Shown: positions 26,626-36,483 of the stretch, piece by piece
Position numbering within the stretch: position 1 is the first letter of the stretch
Layout: each line of letters opens with the position of its first letter
The notes under the pieces: model-generated
The model's input: only the letters and a program-made list of their open reading frames with translations
Databases searched by the model: none
Told to the model about the DNA's origin: nothing
Made by a program: the position numbers and the translations under genes
Source of the DNA: Pontiellaceae bacterium B12227
Lineage (GTDB): Bacteria > Verrucomicrobiota > Kiritimatiellia > Kiritimatiellales > Pontiellaceae
Direction of reading: 5' to 3'
Assembly (NCBI GenBank): GCA_029432775.1
Contig: JAROAZ010000025.1
Span: forward strand, 1-64,000
Length of the DNA: 64,000 bases

Positions 26626-29600
26626 ATGATGAAAATGAAAAAAAATATCGGTTTGGTAATGTTAGGGGTTCTTGTCACAGTTCTGGCTCCGGTGCAGGCA
26701 GCAGGCAACAGCGACACCTATGCGAAAGCGCTGAAGTCGCATCCATCCTTGCGTGCACATTGGCAGTTTGACGGCGATCTCTCCGTTTCCAAAGGCAAGG
26801 CGAATGCCAAATCCGGCGGTGCTGTTTCCTATGCCGACGGCGTGCTCGGCAAAGCGCTGAAAGTCGATGCTGCTTCTCCGGTATCCCTGCCGAAGGCGGA
26901 CTGGTTGATGGGCAAAAAGGGCTCGCGGGTTACGCTTGAACTGTTTTTCAAAGTGGTGTCTGCGCCGACCGGAAAGCAGGATGTGGTGCTGATTGGTCAG
27001 ACCACGGGTCAAAAGGTCCGCTATCTCGCCGGTGTCAAAAACGATCTGTCGGCACTCCTTTATCGCGGAGGCCAGAATCCAAGTGTGTTGACGACGATTA
27101 ATCTGCCCACTGATCAGCCGGTCGAAGTCGGCCGTTGGTATCATCTGGCGATCACCAGTTATGACCTCGACCTGCGCGCCTATATTGACGGCTACGAATG
27201 TGCCCTGACGGGCGGAGCGTTTGAGTTCACACGCAACGGCCCGAAAAACAGCATCATGACCTTTGGTACAACCCCCTTCAAAGGGCTGGCAACCGGAGCG
27301 GTTCTGCTGGATGAAGTCGCCGTGTACGGTGAAGGCCTGACACAGGCCCAGATTCAGGAACACATTAAAGCTGCCGGGTTGGAGAAACAATTGGCGGCCA
27401 CCGGCGAGATCGTCGCCAAGGTCGCCGCGGAACGCGATGCCGTTCGCGAGCGCAAACTGGCGACCATGCTGAAGGATCCGGCGCTGACGGCCAAAGGTGA
27501 GCCCCGCATTTATGAGGGTGAAAACCTCAGTGCGATTGCCTTCCAGGTCGGTGGCATCGGATCAGGCTCTATTCAGTTTAACGGCAAGGCCGAGCCGGCG
27601 ATCTGGCAGATCGCCAAAAACTTTGAAGAAAAGCGCGTCGCCAACAGCTTCCTGGCGGTTCGGGCGCAGACCAAAGGCGGCCAGCCGGTTGTTCGTGCAC
27701 TGCAGACCTCGGCGGTCGGGCCGTTTGCGGCGATGCCGTCGCTGAAGTTTGAAGGCGAGTACCCCTTCGCCAACTATCGTTTTGAAGAGCCGGAGCTTCC
27801 CGTCGAAGTGGAACTGGAGGTGTTTAATCCGCTCATTCCGATGGATCTCAAAAACTCAGCCATTCCCTGTGCCATTTATACGGTCACCGCGAAGAACACC
27901 TCGACGTCGCCGGTGACGGTTGACGTTCTGGCCGCCCAGCGCAATGCGCTGGGGTATGAGGCCAAAAAGGGCAATGCGTTTGGGCAGAACCTGAACAAGG
28001 TTGTGCGCAAGGGTGAGGCGACTATGCTGCACATGATGAAGCAGGCTTCCGGCGCAGATATGGTGCTGATGACCCTGGCCAACGGTGCATCCGGAGTGGC
28101 GGCCTTCGACTCGCCGGAATCCCTGAAAAATTCTTTCGCCAAAGCTGGCGCTTTCCAAGGTTTGGAAACGGCGGGGCCTTCAGCGAAGGGCAAAACGCTG
28201 GACGGTGCACTGTCTGCTCCGCTGGAACTGGCGCCGGGCGAAACCAAGTCGGTTACTTATGCCCTGACCTGGTATTTCAAAAGCCCGAAGCACGGCTCCG
28301 GCAAACGCTCTAAAGCCATGGAAGGGGAGCCGGCCAGCGGCCCGTGGTCGCACGCCGGCCAGAAGTACACCACCTGGTGGCCGAGCGCGATGGGTATCGC
28401 CGATTATCTTACAGAAAATCTGGATGGCCTGACGGCACGCACCCGCTTGTATCACGACACACTTTATGCTTCCGACCTTCCGCGCTGGCTGCTGGATCGC
28501 TTCAGCTCGCCGTTGGCGGTGCTGCGCAGCCAGACCTGCTGGTGGGCGGCTGACGATTACTTCGGGGCCTGGGAGGGCAGTCGGCAGAATATGGGCAGTT
28601 GCGGCGGCAACTGCACGCATGTCTGGCAGTATGCACAGGGCCACGCACGCCTCTTCCCCGAGCTTGGGCGTTTGATGCGCCATCAGGATTTTGCCCAGCA
28701 AAAGCCGACCGGCCTGTTCCCCAACCGGCATGGCGGCGGCGAGGCGGCGGCGGACGGATTTTTCGGGACCATCCTCAATATCTATCGCGAGCATCTCTGC
28801 AGCGCGGACGACGAATGGGTGAAAGCAAAATGGCCGAAGGTGAAGAAGGCGATGGAATTCGGTATGGAGCATTGGGACCCCAACCATGACGGCTTCCTGC
28901 AGAACCGCCAGCACAACACCCTCGACGGAAAAATGTGGGGATGCTCTTCCTGGATCGGAAGCATCTATCTCTCCGCCCTCGAAGCCGCGGCCCGTATCGC
29001 CGACATTGCCGGCGATTCTAAAACGGCATCCGAATACCGCAAGATCCGGGCTTCGGGCCAAAAGATGCAGAACGAACGCCTGTGGAATGGCGAATACTAT
29101 ATTCAGGAAGTCGGTGTGCAGCGCGAACAGGACTATCTCGACGGCTGCCATATCGATCAGCTGCTCGGCGACTGGTGGGCTGTGCAGGTTGGTATCGATC
29201 CCAGCTTCCCGCAGGACCGTTCCCGCACGGCGATGGAGTCGCTGTTTAAATACAACTACCTTGCCGACTCGCATGGTCACTCGCTCAAGCCGCGCCAGTA
29301 TTATGAAACGGCGGACGGCGGCATCAAAATGATCACCTGGCCGAAAAATCCACAGCCGATCCCCGGTATGAAATACGGCGACGAAGTGATGACCGGCTTT
29401 GAATATGCTGCCGCGGCGACCATGATGCAGAACGGCCTGCAGGATGAGGGGCTGGTTATTTTCAAAACAATCTATGACCGCTACGACGGCCGCCTGCGCT
29501 CCGAAGGGGTCACCGATCTGGGCGTGGCCGCCTGGGGCTACTCCGGCAATCCGTTCGGCGACGACGAATGCGGAAAATATTACGGCCGCTCCCTGAGTTC

Positions 29601-29961
29601 CTGGTCGGCGCTGCTGGTGCTACAGGGCTTCATCTACGACGGCCCCGCCGGCCGCATCGGTTTCCGTCCGATCTGGCAACCGGAAAACCACGCCAGCTTC
29701 TTCACCGGAGCGGAAGGCTATGGGCTGTTTTTCCAAACCTTGGAAGAAAACAAACTCAACGCATCCATCGACTTGAAGGACGGCCAGCTGCGCCTTACCG
29801 AAATCGTGCTTGCTGCATCGAATGCCGAATCCGCTCAGCTAACCCTCGCCGGAAAGCCGGTTGCTTCGAGTTTTTCTACGAAGGACGGAGACGTTATCCT
29901 CAAGTTGCAGAAACCGCTGACCCTCCAAGCCGGCCAGCAACTGGACATCCAGGTACAGTAA
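26626..29961 (+). CDS. Exported LamG-like plus GH116 glycosidase
   Basis: 1111 aa. Signal peptide (MKKNIGLVMLGVLVTVLAPVQA), then a LamG/concanavalin-like binding domain (about 38-245; LRAHWQFDGDLS, GRWYHLAITSYD, DEVAVYGEGLT), then a GH116 N-terminal beta-domain (about 300-580) and alpha/alpha barrel (about 600-1010). By motif position the nucleophile would be E650 (GAWEG) and the acid/base D767 (QHNTLDG). GH116 covers beta-glucosidases, beta-xylosidases and N-acetylglucosaminidases. It differs from the three GH116 genes at 52-60 kb by the LamG module and lower similarity. ATG 26629 is an alternative start. Confidence 0.82.
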   Translation: MMKMKKNIGLVMLGVLVTVLAPVQAAGNSDTYAKALKSHPSLRAHWQFDGDLSVSKGKANAKSGGAVSYADGVLGKALKVDAASPVSLPKADWLMGKKGSRVTLELFFKVVSAPTGKQDVVLIGQTTGQKVRYLAGVKNDLSALLYRGGQNPSVLTTINLPTDQPVEVGRWYHLAITSYDLDLRAYIDGYECALTGGAFEFTRNGPKNSIMTFGTTPFKGLATGAVLLDEVAVYGEGLTQAQIQEHIKAAGLEKQLAATGEIVAKVAAERDAVRERKLATMLKDPALTAKGEPRIYEGENLSAIAFQVGGIGSGSIQFNGKAEPAIWQIAKNFEEKRVANSFLAVRAQTKGGQPVVRALQTSAVGPFAAMPSLKFEGEYPFANYRFEEPELPVEVELEVFNPLIPMDLKNSAIPCAIYTVTAKNTSTSPVTVDVLAAQRNALGYEAKKGNAFGQNLNKVVRKGEATMLHMMKQASGADMVLMTLANGASGVAAFDSPESLKNSFAKAGAFQGLETAGPSAKGKTLDGALSAPLELAPGETKSVTYALTWYFKSPKHGSGKRSKAMEGEPASGPWSHAGQKYTTWWPSAMGIADYLTENLDGLTARTRLYHDTLYASDLPRWLLDRFSSPLAVLRSQTCWWAADDYFGAWEGSRQNMGSCGGNCTHVWQYAQGHARLFPELGRLMRHQDFAQQKPTGLFPNRHGGGEAAADGFFGTILNIYREHLCSADDEWVKAKWPKVKKAMEFGMEHWDPNHDGFLQNRQHNTLDGKMWGCSSWIGSIYLSALEAAARIADIAGDSKTASEYRKIRASGQKMQNERLWNGEYYIQEVGVQREQDYLDGCHIDQLLGDWWAVQVGIDPSFPQDRSRTAMESLFKYNYLADSHGHSLKPRQYYETADGGIKMITWPKNPQPIPGMKYGDEVMTGFEYAAAATMMQNGLQDEGLVIFKTIYDRYDGRLRSEGVTDLGVAAWGYSGNPFGDDECGKYYGRSLSSWSALLVLQGFIYDGPAGRIGFRPIWQPENHASFFTGAEGYGLFFQTLEENKLNASIDLKDGQLRLTEIVLAASNAESAQLTLAGKPVASSFSTKDGDVILKLQKPLTLQAGQQLDIQVQ

Positions 29962-29993
29962 TAGCGTAGAACGATCCTCCGGGCCGTTTAACA

Positions 29994-30016
29994 CACGGCG
30001 CGGAGCACCGTGCTAC
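29994..30016 (-). repeat. GTAG-type REP element
   Basis: Hairpin CACGG / CCGTG followed by CTAC, so on the minus strand a GTAG foot precedes the hairpin. Same class as 55240-55263. The GTG at 30010 lies inside it and is therefore rejected as a start for the next gene. Confidence 0.65.
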
Positions 30017-30024
30017 GTTTGGAA

Positions 30025-32031
30025 ATGATGATGAATTTAAAAAAAATATTGGGATTGGTTCTGCTGGGGGGGGCGGCATGTTTTGCGGAGCCACGGATTC
30101 GCGTCGCCTGCGTGGGGGATAGCATTACCTATGGCTTTGGGATCGAGAACCGGGAGCAGCAGAGTTATCCGGCGCAGCTTCAAAAGCGGTTGGGTGAACA
30201 GTGGATTATTGGAAACTTTGGTAAGAATGGAGCCACGGCGTTGAAAAAGGGCCATGCCCCGTACTGGAAGGCAAAACAGTATAAAGCTGCGCTCAAATTT
30301 AATCCGGATATAGTGATTATCAAGCTGGGTACAAATGATTCCCGCCCCGAAAATATTGGAAAGCATAGATCGGAGTTTGTTCCCGATTATGTGGAGTTGA
30401 TCCGTTCGTTCCAAGAGCTAAACAGCAAACCCACGGTCTGGATTTGCACTTCTGCACCGATTTATACCTCACGTAAAGGGATGACGGATGATGTTGTTAA
30501 AAATGAAATCATTCCTCTGGTTACTCAAGTGGCCGAACAGGCAGGCGTTGAAATCATCGATTTAAATACGGTACTGAGCAATAAGAGGGAGCTGTTCTCT
30601 GACGGGATACATCCCAATGCCGTAGGCGCAGGCGTGATTGCGAAAACCGTCGCTGCTGCGATCAAACGGAGTGATCCGGTCCACGCTGCACGCAATGAGG
30701 CCGGCAAACTCCGGAAGCAAAACGGCAATGCGAAGGTGGACAGGCCCAACTTCGTGATCATCTTCACCGATGACCAGGGTTATCAGGATCTTGGGTGTTA
30801 CGGTTCCCCGAATATCAGAACCCCTAACATTGATCAGATGGCGAAAGAGGGCATGCGCTTTACCAGCTTCTATGCCCAGACCGTTTGCGGACCATCCCGG
30901 GCGGCGCTGATGACGGGGTGTTATCCGATGCGCATTGAACGGGCCGAACATGATGATGGCCGTATGGTGCACCCGGCAATGTCGTTGAAGGAAATCACCC
31001 TTGCGGAAATCCTGAAGGAGCGGGGATACAAAACCGGCATGGCTGGAAAATGGGATCTTTCCGGCAGAGGAAAGTTAACGTTCCGCGTTGGGTTCGGCCC
31101 GCACAACCAGGGATTCGACAGCACGCTGTGGGGACAGAACAGTAAGTGCCAACCGCTATATGATAAGGCGAAGGTATCCCTGAAGAACGCCAACAAGCCA
31201 TCGCCGACCGAGCTTTTCACGAACAAGGCGATAGAGTTCATCGAGGAACATAGGGACGAACCGTTTTTCTTCTACCTCGCGCATCCCATGCCTCACACTC
31301 CCTTGAAGACCACTCCCAGATTCAAAGGAAAATCGAGAGCCGGACTGTATGGTGACGTCATTGAGGAACTGGACTTTCATACCGGCCGCCTGTTGGACAA
31401 AGTGAAGGAGCTCGGTCTGGATGACAGCACCTATATTATCTTTACCAGTGATAACGGCCCCTGGTGGATCAGGAAGAATCAGGCCGGGCACTGCGAGCCG
31501 CTTCGCAGTGCCAAAACCAGCACCTATGATGGAGGCCTCCGCGTCCCGTTCATCATCCGTGCGCCGGGGAAGGTTCCTGCCGGAACCGTTTCGGATCTCG
31601 TCTGCGTAAACATGGATCTGTTTCCAACCATTGGAAAACTCGCAGGTGCCAAGTTGCCGGATGACCGCGTGATTGACGGGCTGGATATTTCCGGGATTAT
31701 TCACGGCACACAGACGGAGCTGGATCGTCCGTTTTTCTTTTACCAGCATGAGGCATTGCGGGCCGTACGCCGTGGAAAGTGGAAGCTCCATCTTATGCAT
31801 TCCGATTTGGATCGCACCAAGGAAGGGGTGCAATGGCAATCCCACGTGCCCCCCGAAGACCGTCCCTATATTGAAGAACTCACCCTCTACAACCTCGACG
31901 ACGATATTGGAGAAACCACGAATGTGGCGGCGCAGTATCCGGAAGTGGTTGCCGAGCTGTTGGAAGATCTCGACTTTGCCAAAGTGGATATCGGCTACCA
32001 CGATGTGATCGGGGAGAATTCCCGCAGATGA
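30025..32031 (+). CDS. Exported SGNH hydrolase fused to S1 sulfatase (GKWD variant)
   Basis: 668 aa with start at one of the ATGs at 30025, 30028 or 30031. Signal peptide (ILGLVLLGGAACFA), then an SGNH/GDSL esterase domain (about 24-215) with S33 (GDSIT), N104 (GTNDS) and D193/H196 (DGIHPN), all catalytic blocks present. The sulfatase follows at about 237 (RPNFVIIFTDDQGY), with C288 in CGPSR and AGKWDLSGR in place of GKWH. Its sulfatase half is nearly the same as that of the fusion at 38756, down to the GENSRR end. It likely removes an acyl group and a sulfate from the same glycan. Confidence 0.87.
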   Translation: MMMNLKKILGLVLLGGAACFAEPRIRVACVGDSITYGFGIENREQQSYPAQLQKRLGEQWIIGNFGKNGATALKKGHAPYWKAKQYKAALKFNPDIVIIKLGTNDSRPENIGKHRSEFVPDYVELIRSFQELNSKPTVWICTSAPIYTSRKGMTDDVVKNEIIPLVTQVAEQAGVEIIDLNTVLSNKRELFSDGIHPNAVGAGVIAKTVAAAIKRSDPVHAARNEAGKLRKQNGNAKVDRPNFVIIFTDDQGYQDLGCYGSPNIRTPNIDQMAKEGMRFTSFYAQTVCGPSRAALMTGCYPMRIERAEHDDGRMVHPAMSLKEITLAEILKERGYKTGMAGKWDLSGRGKLTFRVGFGPHNQGFDSTLWGQNSKCQPLYDKAKVSLKNANKPSPTELFTNKAIEFIEEHRDEPFFFYLAHPMPHTPLKTTPRFKGKSRAGLYGDVIEELDFHTGRLLDKVKELGLDDSTYIIFTSDNGPWWIRKNQAGHCEPLRSAKTSTYDGGLRVPFIIRAPGKVPAGTVSDLVCVNMDLFPTIGKLAGAKLPDDRVIDGLDISGIIHGTQTELDRPFFFYQHEALRAVRRGKWKLHLMHSDLDRTKEGVQWQSHVPPEDRPYIEELTLYNLDDDIGETTNVAAQYPEVVAELLEDLDFAKVDIGYHDVIGENSRR

Positions 32032-32047
32032 CAAGAAGGAATAGATT

Positions 32048-33442
32048 GTGAAAAAGATAAAAACATTACTCATCGCTGCTTTGTTTTCAGCGACTCTCTC
32101 ATTCGCTTCCGACAAACCCAACTTCGTCATCATCTTCACGGACGATCAGGGCTATGCCGATCTGAGCTGCTTTGGCGGGAAGCATGTGTTTACGCCGAAC
32201 ATCGACCAAATGGCTGAAGAAGGGGCGCGGCTTACCAGCTTCTATGTCGCGGCGCCGCTGTGTACGCCGTCTCGCGCGGCGCTGATGACGGGCTGCTATC
32301 CGGCGCGGATTGATATGGATGTGCCGTCGTCGATCACTGTGAAGGAAATTAATGAAAAACCTTTTCCGGTCTGTCTGGCGGGAGATGGGCGCGGGCTTAA
32401 CCCCAAGGAGTTGACTATTGCCGAGGTGGCGCAATCGGCAGGTTACAAGACCGGCATGTTTGGTAAGTGGCATCTTGGCGACCAGCCGCAGTTTCTGCCG
32501 ACGCGCCAGGGTTTTGAAGAATTCTTCGGGCTGCCCTACAGCCACGACATCCATCCGAAGCATCCGAGGAATAAGATATTCAAGTTTCCGTCACTTCCTC
32601 TGCTGGAGGGAGAAACCGTGATTGAGATGGATCCCGATGCGAACTACCTGACCCGGCGTATTACCGAACGCGCGGTCGACTTTATTCAGCGGAATAAGGA
32701 CGAAAACTTTTTCCTGTACGTTGCACATCCCTTGCCCCACGGCCCTCTTGCCGCTTCGCCTGAGATCAAAAAGGAATATGCCTCGAAGATGCCGAAATCT
32801 GTGAAGAAAAATATGCGGCTTTTTTCATCCGCAATCTATGAGCTGGACTGGTCGGTCGGCGAAATCCTCAAGGCGCTGAAGGAACAGGGCATTGATGAAA
32901 ATACCATCGTGCTCTTTACCAGCGACAATGGACCGGCCAAAGGTTCGGCCAAGCCGTTGAGCGGGAAAAAAGGTAAAACACTGGAAGGCGGGCAGCGCGT
33001 ACCGACTGTGATCCGTTGGCCGAAGAAAATTCCCGCGGGCAGCGAAAACGATAAGGTGTTAACCGCGATGGATGTGCTGCCCACCTTTGCCAAACTTGCA
33101 GGTGCGAAACTGCCGGAGGGTCTGGTGATTGACGGCAAAGATATGCTGCCGACACTGGTGGACGGTGCGGAGAGCCCTCACGAATATTTTTTCTATGCCC
33201 ATTGGGGTGTGCTTGAGGGCGTCCGGTGGAAGTCGTGGAAGCTCCGCGTCATCGATGGAAAAGAAGCGCTCTATAACCTGGACGAAGATGTCGGCGAGAA
33301 GAAGAATGTCGCTGCCGATCACCCTGAAATCGTTCAGCAACTTAAAGCTGTCATGCAGGATTGGGAAAAAGAGATGGAAGAGAACGTCCGGCCTGCGGGT
33401 TCTGTTGAAAATCCGCAGCCGCTAACGATGGTTGCGGAGTAA
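32048..33442 (+). CDS. Exported S1 sulfatase
   Basis: 464 aa with a GTG start behind AAGAAGGAA. Signal peptide KKIKTLLIAALFSATLSFA; IFTDDQGYADLSCFG; C72 in CTPSR; FGKWHLGDQPQF; FTSDNGPAKG. Same subfamily as the sulfatase at 15689, and the two occupy similar positions in the two halves of the run. No basic tail. Confidence 0.9.
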   Translation: MKKIKTLLIAALFSATLSFASDKPNFVIIFTDDQGYADLSCFGGKHVFTPNIDQMAEEGARLTSFYVAAPLCTPSRAALMTGCYPARIDMDVPSSITVKEINEKPFPVCLAGDGRGLNPKELTIAEVAQSAGYKTGMFGKWHLGDQPQFLPTRQGFEEFFGLPYSHDIHPKHPRNKIFKFPSLPLLEGETVIEMDPDANYLTRRITERAVDFIQRNKDENFFLYVAHPLPHGPLAASPEIKKEYASKMPKSVKKNMRLFSSAIYELDWSVGEILKALKEQGIDENTIVLFTSDNGPAKGSAKPLSGKKGKTLEGGQRVPTVIRWPKKIPAGSENDKVLTAMDVLPTFAKLAGAKLPEGLVIDGKDMLPTLVDGAESPHEYFFYAHWGVLEGVRWKSWKLRVIDGKEALYNLDEDVGEKKNVAADHPEIVQQLKAVMQDWEKEMEENVRPAGSVENPQPLTMVAE

Positions 33443-33474
33443 TTACTTTAGATAATTGGAAACGAGGTGAAATT

Positions 33475-35601
33475 ATGAAATTGAGTAAATTTATTGGGTT
33501 GGCTCTGTTGGGGGGCATTTCATGCTTTGGTGATGCGTCGCAGCAACCGCCCAACGTGGTATTAATTTTTGCCGATGATCTCGGTTACGGCGATGTCGGC
33601 TGTTATGGCGCCACGAAACTGCAAACACCGAACATTGATAAACTGGCCACCGAAGGCCGCCGTTTTACGGATGCGCATTCTGCCTCGGCGGTCTGTACGC
33701 CTTCGCGCTACGGGTTGTTGACCGGGCAATATCCCTACAAGGCGGATGGTGGCCAAGGCATCTGGAAGCCGACCGCGATCGACGCGGCTTTGCTGATCAA
33801 TACGGATATGCAGACCATTGCCGATGTGTTCAAAAGCCAGGGCTACGACACGGCGGTAATCGGAAAATGGCATCTGGGCTTTGGAACAGGTAAAAACGAC
33901 TGGAAAGAGCCGCTTCGCCCCGGCCCACAGGATCTCGGTTTTGATTACTACTTCGGGATGCCGGTGGTAAACAGCTGCCCGCCTTATGTGTATGTCGAAA
34001 ATGATCGCGTCGTCGGAAGCGATCCGAATGACCCGCTGATCTATCTCGGCAGCAAGGCAAAGCCGGGGCAAGTCACACCCATCACCCCGATCCCCAAAGA
34101 GGCCGCTCAGCGAACGCCGAATCATTTTGGCGGTGCCGTCAAAGCGCACAAACTGTTCAACGATTACGAGGTCGGAACCAAGCTGACCGAAAAGGCGACC
34201 GATTGGATCAAGGGTCGTGATGGGAAACCGTTCTTCATGTATTTTGCGACGACAGCCGTGCATCATCCGTTCACACCTGCCAAGCGTTTTCAGGGAACCA
34301 GCCAGTGCGGCGTCTACGGCGACTTTGTGCATGAGCTCGACTGGATCGTTGGCGAGGTAATGAAAACCCTCGAGGAAGTCGGTGCGGCCGACAATACGCT
34401 GGTGATCTTCACCAGCGATAACGGCGGCATGTTTAATCACGGCGGCCGTGCCGCTGCGGAGCTGGGGCACAGCATTAACGGAAGACTTCTCGGTTCCAAA
34501 TTCGGAATCTGGGAGGGCGGACACCGCGTGCCGTTCATCGCCTGGTGGCCCGGGAAAGTCGAGGCGGGCAGCGTCTCTGACCAGATGCTCATGAGTGTCG
34601 ACCTGAAGGCGACCTTTGCCGCGGTCTCGGGATACGAGTTGAGTCCCGCTGAGCAGCAGGACAGCATCAACATGCTGCCGGCACTGACCGGGAACCCGGA
34701 TCAGCCGCTTCGGAGCGAAATGGCTGTCACGTGCCGCAAAGCGTCACACATGGCGCTTCGCAAAGGAAAATGGATGTATATCCCGGCAAAAAGCGACGGC
34801 GGCTTCGGCGGCTCCAAGCCCGGCCAGCACGCATGGGGCGGCGCGGCGGTTACCAAGCTGGTTCACACGCCTAACAGCGATATCGTAAACGGTAAGATCA
34901 AGCCGAATGCCCCGCGCGCCCAGCTCTATGATCTGGAGGCCGATCCCAACCAGACAAAGAACCTGTTTAACCAATATCCGGAAGTGGTTCAGGAGATGGC
35001 CACCGAGCTGAAAGCGCTTCGCCCGGTAGCGCAGAACGACGGTACCATGCGGAAGAAAAGCGCCCCCGCAAAGAAGACCTCTGAGGCAAAAAAAAATCCG
35101 GCACCCGCCGGCAAACGGAGTGCGTCGTTCGATTTTGAGTCCGGAAATCTGGAGCCCTGGAAAGTCGTTGAAGGCAGTTTCGGTCATGTGGTCGGGAACC
35201 GTGAAATGTTTTTTGCCAACAAGGGCGTCTATAACAAGCAGGGAACCTTTTATCTGACGACACTCGAATCAGCGGCCGGAGCCGAAAAGGGCAACGATAA
35301 GCAGATCGGTGTGATTGTTTCGCCGCTGTTTATTGCTGAAGGGGGCAGCATGACCTTCCGCGTTGGCGGCGGGAAAGGTCCGCAGACCTATGTTGCTCTG
35401 TGTACGGAAGCCGGGAAGGAAGTTCTGAAGGCTCACGGCGTCAACAATCAGGAGATGCAGCATATGAGTTGGGATCTTGCGCCTTACTCCGGCCAAAAGA
35501 TGTTTATCAAGGTGGTCGACAACGCCACGGCCGGCTGGGGCCATATCACAGCAGACCACTTTGAGTTCGATGCGCAAATCCTGGAGCAATATAGCTATTA
35601 G
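33475..35601 (+). CDS. Exported S1 sulfatase with C-terminal beta-sandwich domain
   Basis: 708 aa. GAGGTG precedes the ATG. Signal peptide KFIGLALLGGISCFG; IFADDLGYGDVGCYG; C74 in CTPSR; IGKWHLGFGTGKNDW; TSDNGGMFN. The sulfatase ends near 520 and a Lys/Ala/Pro-rich linker (KKSAPAKK) leads to an about 165-aa domain (FDFESGNLEPW, GGSMTFRVGGGKG, ADHFEF). This resembles the binding module found on GH32-type and planctomycetal secreted enzymes and probably binds glycan. The paralogue at 19992 lacks it. Last gene of the 14-gene run; it faces the minus-strand regulator gene. Confidence 0.88.
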   Translation: MKLSKFIGLALLGGISCFGDASQQPPNVVLIFADDLGYGDVGCYGATKLQTPNIDKLATEGRRFTDAHSASAVCTPSRYGLLTGQYPYKADGGQGIWKPTAIDAALLINTDMQTIADVFKSQGYDTAVIGKWHLGFGTGKNDWKEPLRPGPQDLGFDYYFGMPVVNSCPPYVYVENDRVVGSDPNDPLIYLGSKAKPGQVTPITPIPKEAAQRTPNHFGGAVKAHKLFNDYEVGTKLTEKATDWIKGRDGKPFFMYFATTAVHHPFTPAKRFQGTSQCGVYGDFVHELDWIVGEVMKTLEEVGAADNTLVIFTSDNGGMFNHGGRAAAELGHSINGRLLGSKFGIWEGGHRVPFIAWWPGKVEAGSVSDQMLMSVDLKATFAAVSGYELSPAEQQDSINMLPALTGNPDQPLRSEMAVTCRKASHMALRKGKWMYIPAKSDGGFGGSKPGQHAWGGAAVTKLVHTPNSDIVNGKIKPNAPRAQLYDLEADPNQTKNLFNQYPEVVQEMATELKALRPVAQNDGTMRKKSAPAKKTSEAKKNPAPAGKRSASFDFESGNLEPWKVVEGSFGHVVGNREMFFANKGVYNKQGTFYLTTLESAAGAEKGNDKQIGVIVSPLFIAEGGSMTFRVGGGKGPQTYVALCTEAGKEVLKAHGVNNQEMQHMSWDLAPYSGQKMFIKVVDNATAGWGHITADHFEFDAQILEQYSY

Positions 35602-35710
35602 AGGCTAGGCTTTAGGCCTAGGGGGACTGGCAACTCCCAATAATTAACGCCTAGTCCCTAATACCTAATGTCCGAAGGAGTGATTCGATGAAGGCGGAGA
35701 GATCTTTTTC

Positions 35711-36376
35711 TTAGCCGTCCCTTGGGAAGAGACCTGCCTTGTAGGCTTTGGAGATGGCGGCCGGGGCGTTCTGGACGTTGAGCTTTTCGTAGATGTGGCG
35801 GATGTGGGTCTCGACCGTTTTTGTGCTGATGTTGAGTTCGTCGGCGATTTCTTTCTGCATCTTCCCGTCTGCAATGCAGGTCAGGATTTCCAGTTGCCGG
35901 GGTGAGAGCAGCTCTTGTTCCGCTTTAGGGGTCGGCTGCTTTTTGTGATGGTTTATGAGATATTTAGCCATGGAGGGGTCGAGTGACGCGCCGCCGTTCA
36001 TCACCGTCCGAATACCTACCGTGATTTGATCCAAGGTCGATTCTTTGAGGAGGTAACCGCTTGCTCCTGAGTGGATCGCCGTCAACACATCAGCTTCACG
36101 GTCGGACTGGGTCAGGATAATGATTTCCGCATCGGGCACCGCCTCTTTAAACCAGGGAATCGCCTCGAGGCCGGGTGTTCCGGGAAGATTTAGGTCGAGC
36201 AGGATCAGATCGGGCACTTTTCTAGTCGATCGATCCTGCAGACTGCGCAGTGCGAAGTCGGCCGTGCCGAACTGGCTTTGGAGCTCGATGTCCGGTTCGT
36301 CGCTCAGGGTGAATGCCACGACATCCCGGAATTCAGGATTGTCTTCGACCAGCATGATTTTGATTTTTGTATTCAT
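35711..36376 (-). CDS. NarL/FixJ-family response regulator
   Basis: 221 aa. Receiver domain with VEDNPEF, D61 in LLDLNLPG, the switch Thr in ILTQSD and Lys in GYLLKES; LuxR-type HTH at about 148-210 (LSPRQLEILTCIADG, ISTKTVETHIRHIYEKL). It lies downstream of its probable partner kinase, separated by a 107-bp gap that holds a repeat. Its likely targets are the plus-strand genes starting at 38756, which are divergent from the kinase. Confidence 0.9.
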   Translation of the reverse strand: MNTKIKIMLVEDNPEFRDVVAFTLSDEPDIELQSQFGTADFALRSLQDRSTRKVPDLILLDLNLPGTPGLEAIPWFKEAVPDAEIIILTQSDREADVLTAIHSGASGYLLKESTLDQITVGIRTVMNGGASLDPSMAKYLINHHKKQPTPKAEQELLSPRQLEILTCIADGKMQKEIADELNISTKTVETHIRHIYEKLNVQNAPAAISKAYKAGLFPRDG

Positions 36377-36391
36377 GATTTTATACGCATT

Positions 36392-36468
36392 TTAACGCAA
36401 AGGCGCTGAGTGAGAAAAGGTTCGCAAAGCTTTGCGCGACTCTGCGCCCTTTGCGGCTTTGCGTTTAA
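36392..36468. repeat. Imperfect palindrome between kinase and regulator genes
   Basis: Outer arms TTAACGCAAAGGCGC and GCGCCCTTTGCG..CTTTGCGTTTAA, with an inner GCAAAGCTTTGC palindrome. I recall similar AACGCAAAGGCGC repeats as interspersed elements in many genomes. It could form a large hairpin between the two cistrons and lower regulator expression relative to the kinase, but no T-run is present. Confidence 0.55.
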
Positions 36469-36483
36469 CTATTTGGTAGGGGA

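Noticed and set aside
30010-30024. GTG start for the SGNH-sulfatase fusion
   Set aside because: The GTG is part of a REP hairpin and is followed by clustered ATGs that begin the signal peptide.
35605-35621. Hairpin CTAGGC / GCCTAG as a terminator of the 14-gene run
   Set aside because: The stem is only 6 bp and is followed by G residues, not a T-run. It may be part of another short repeat.
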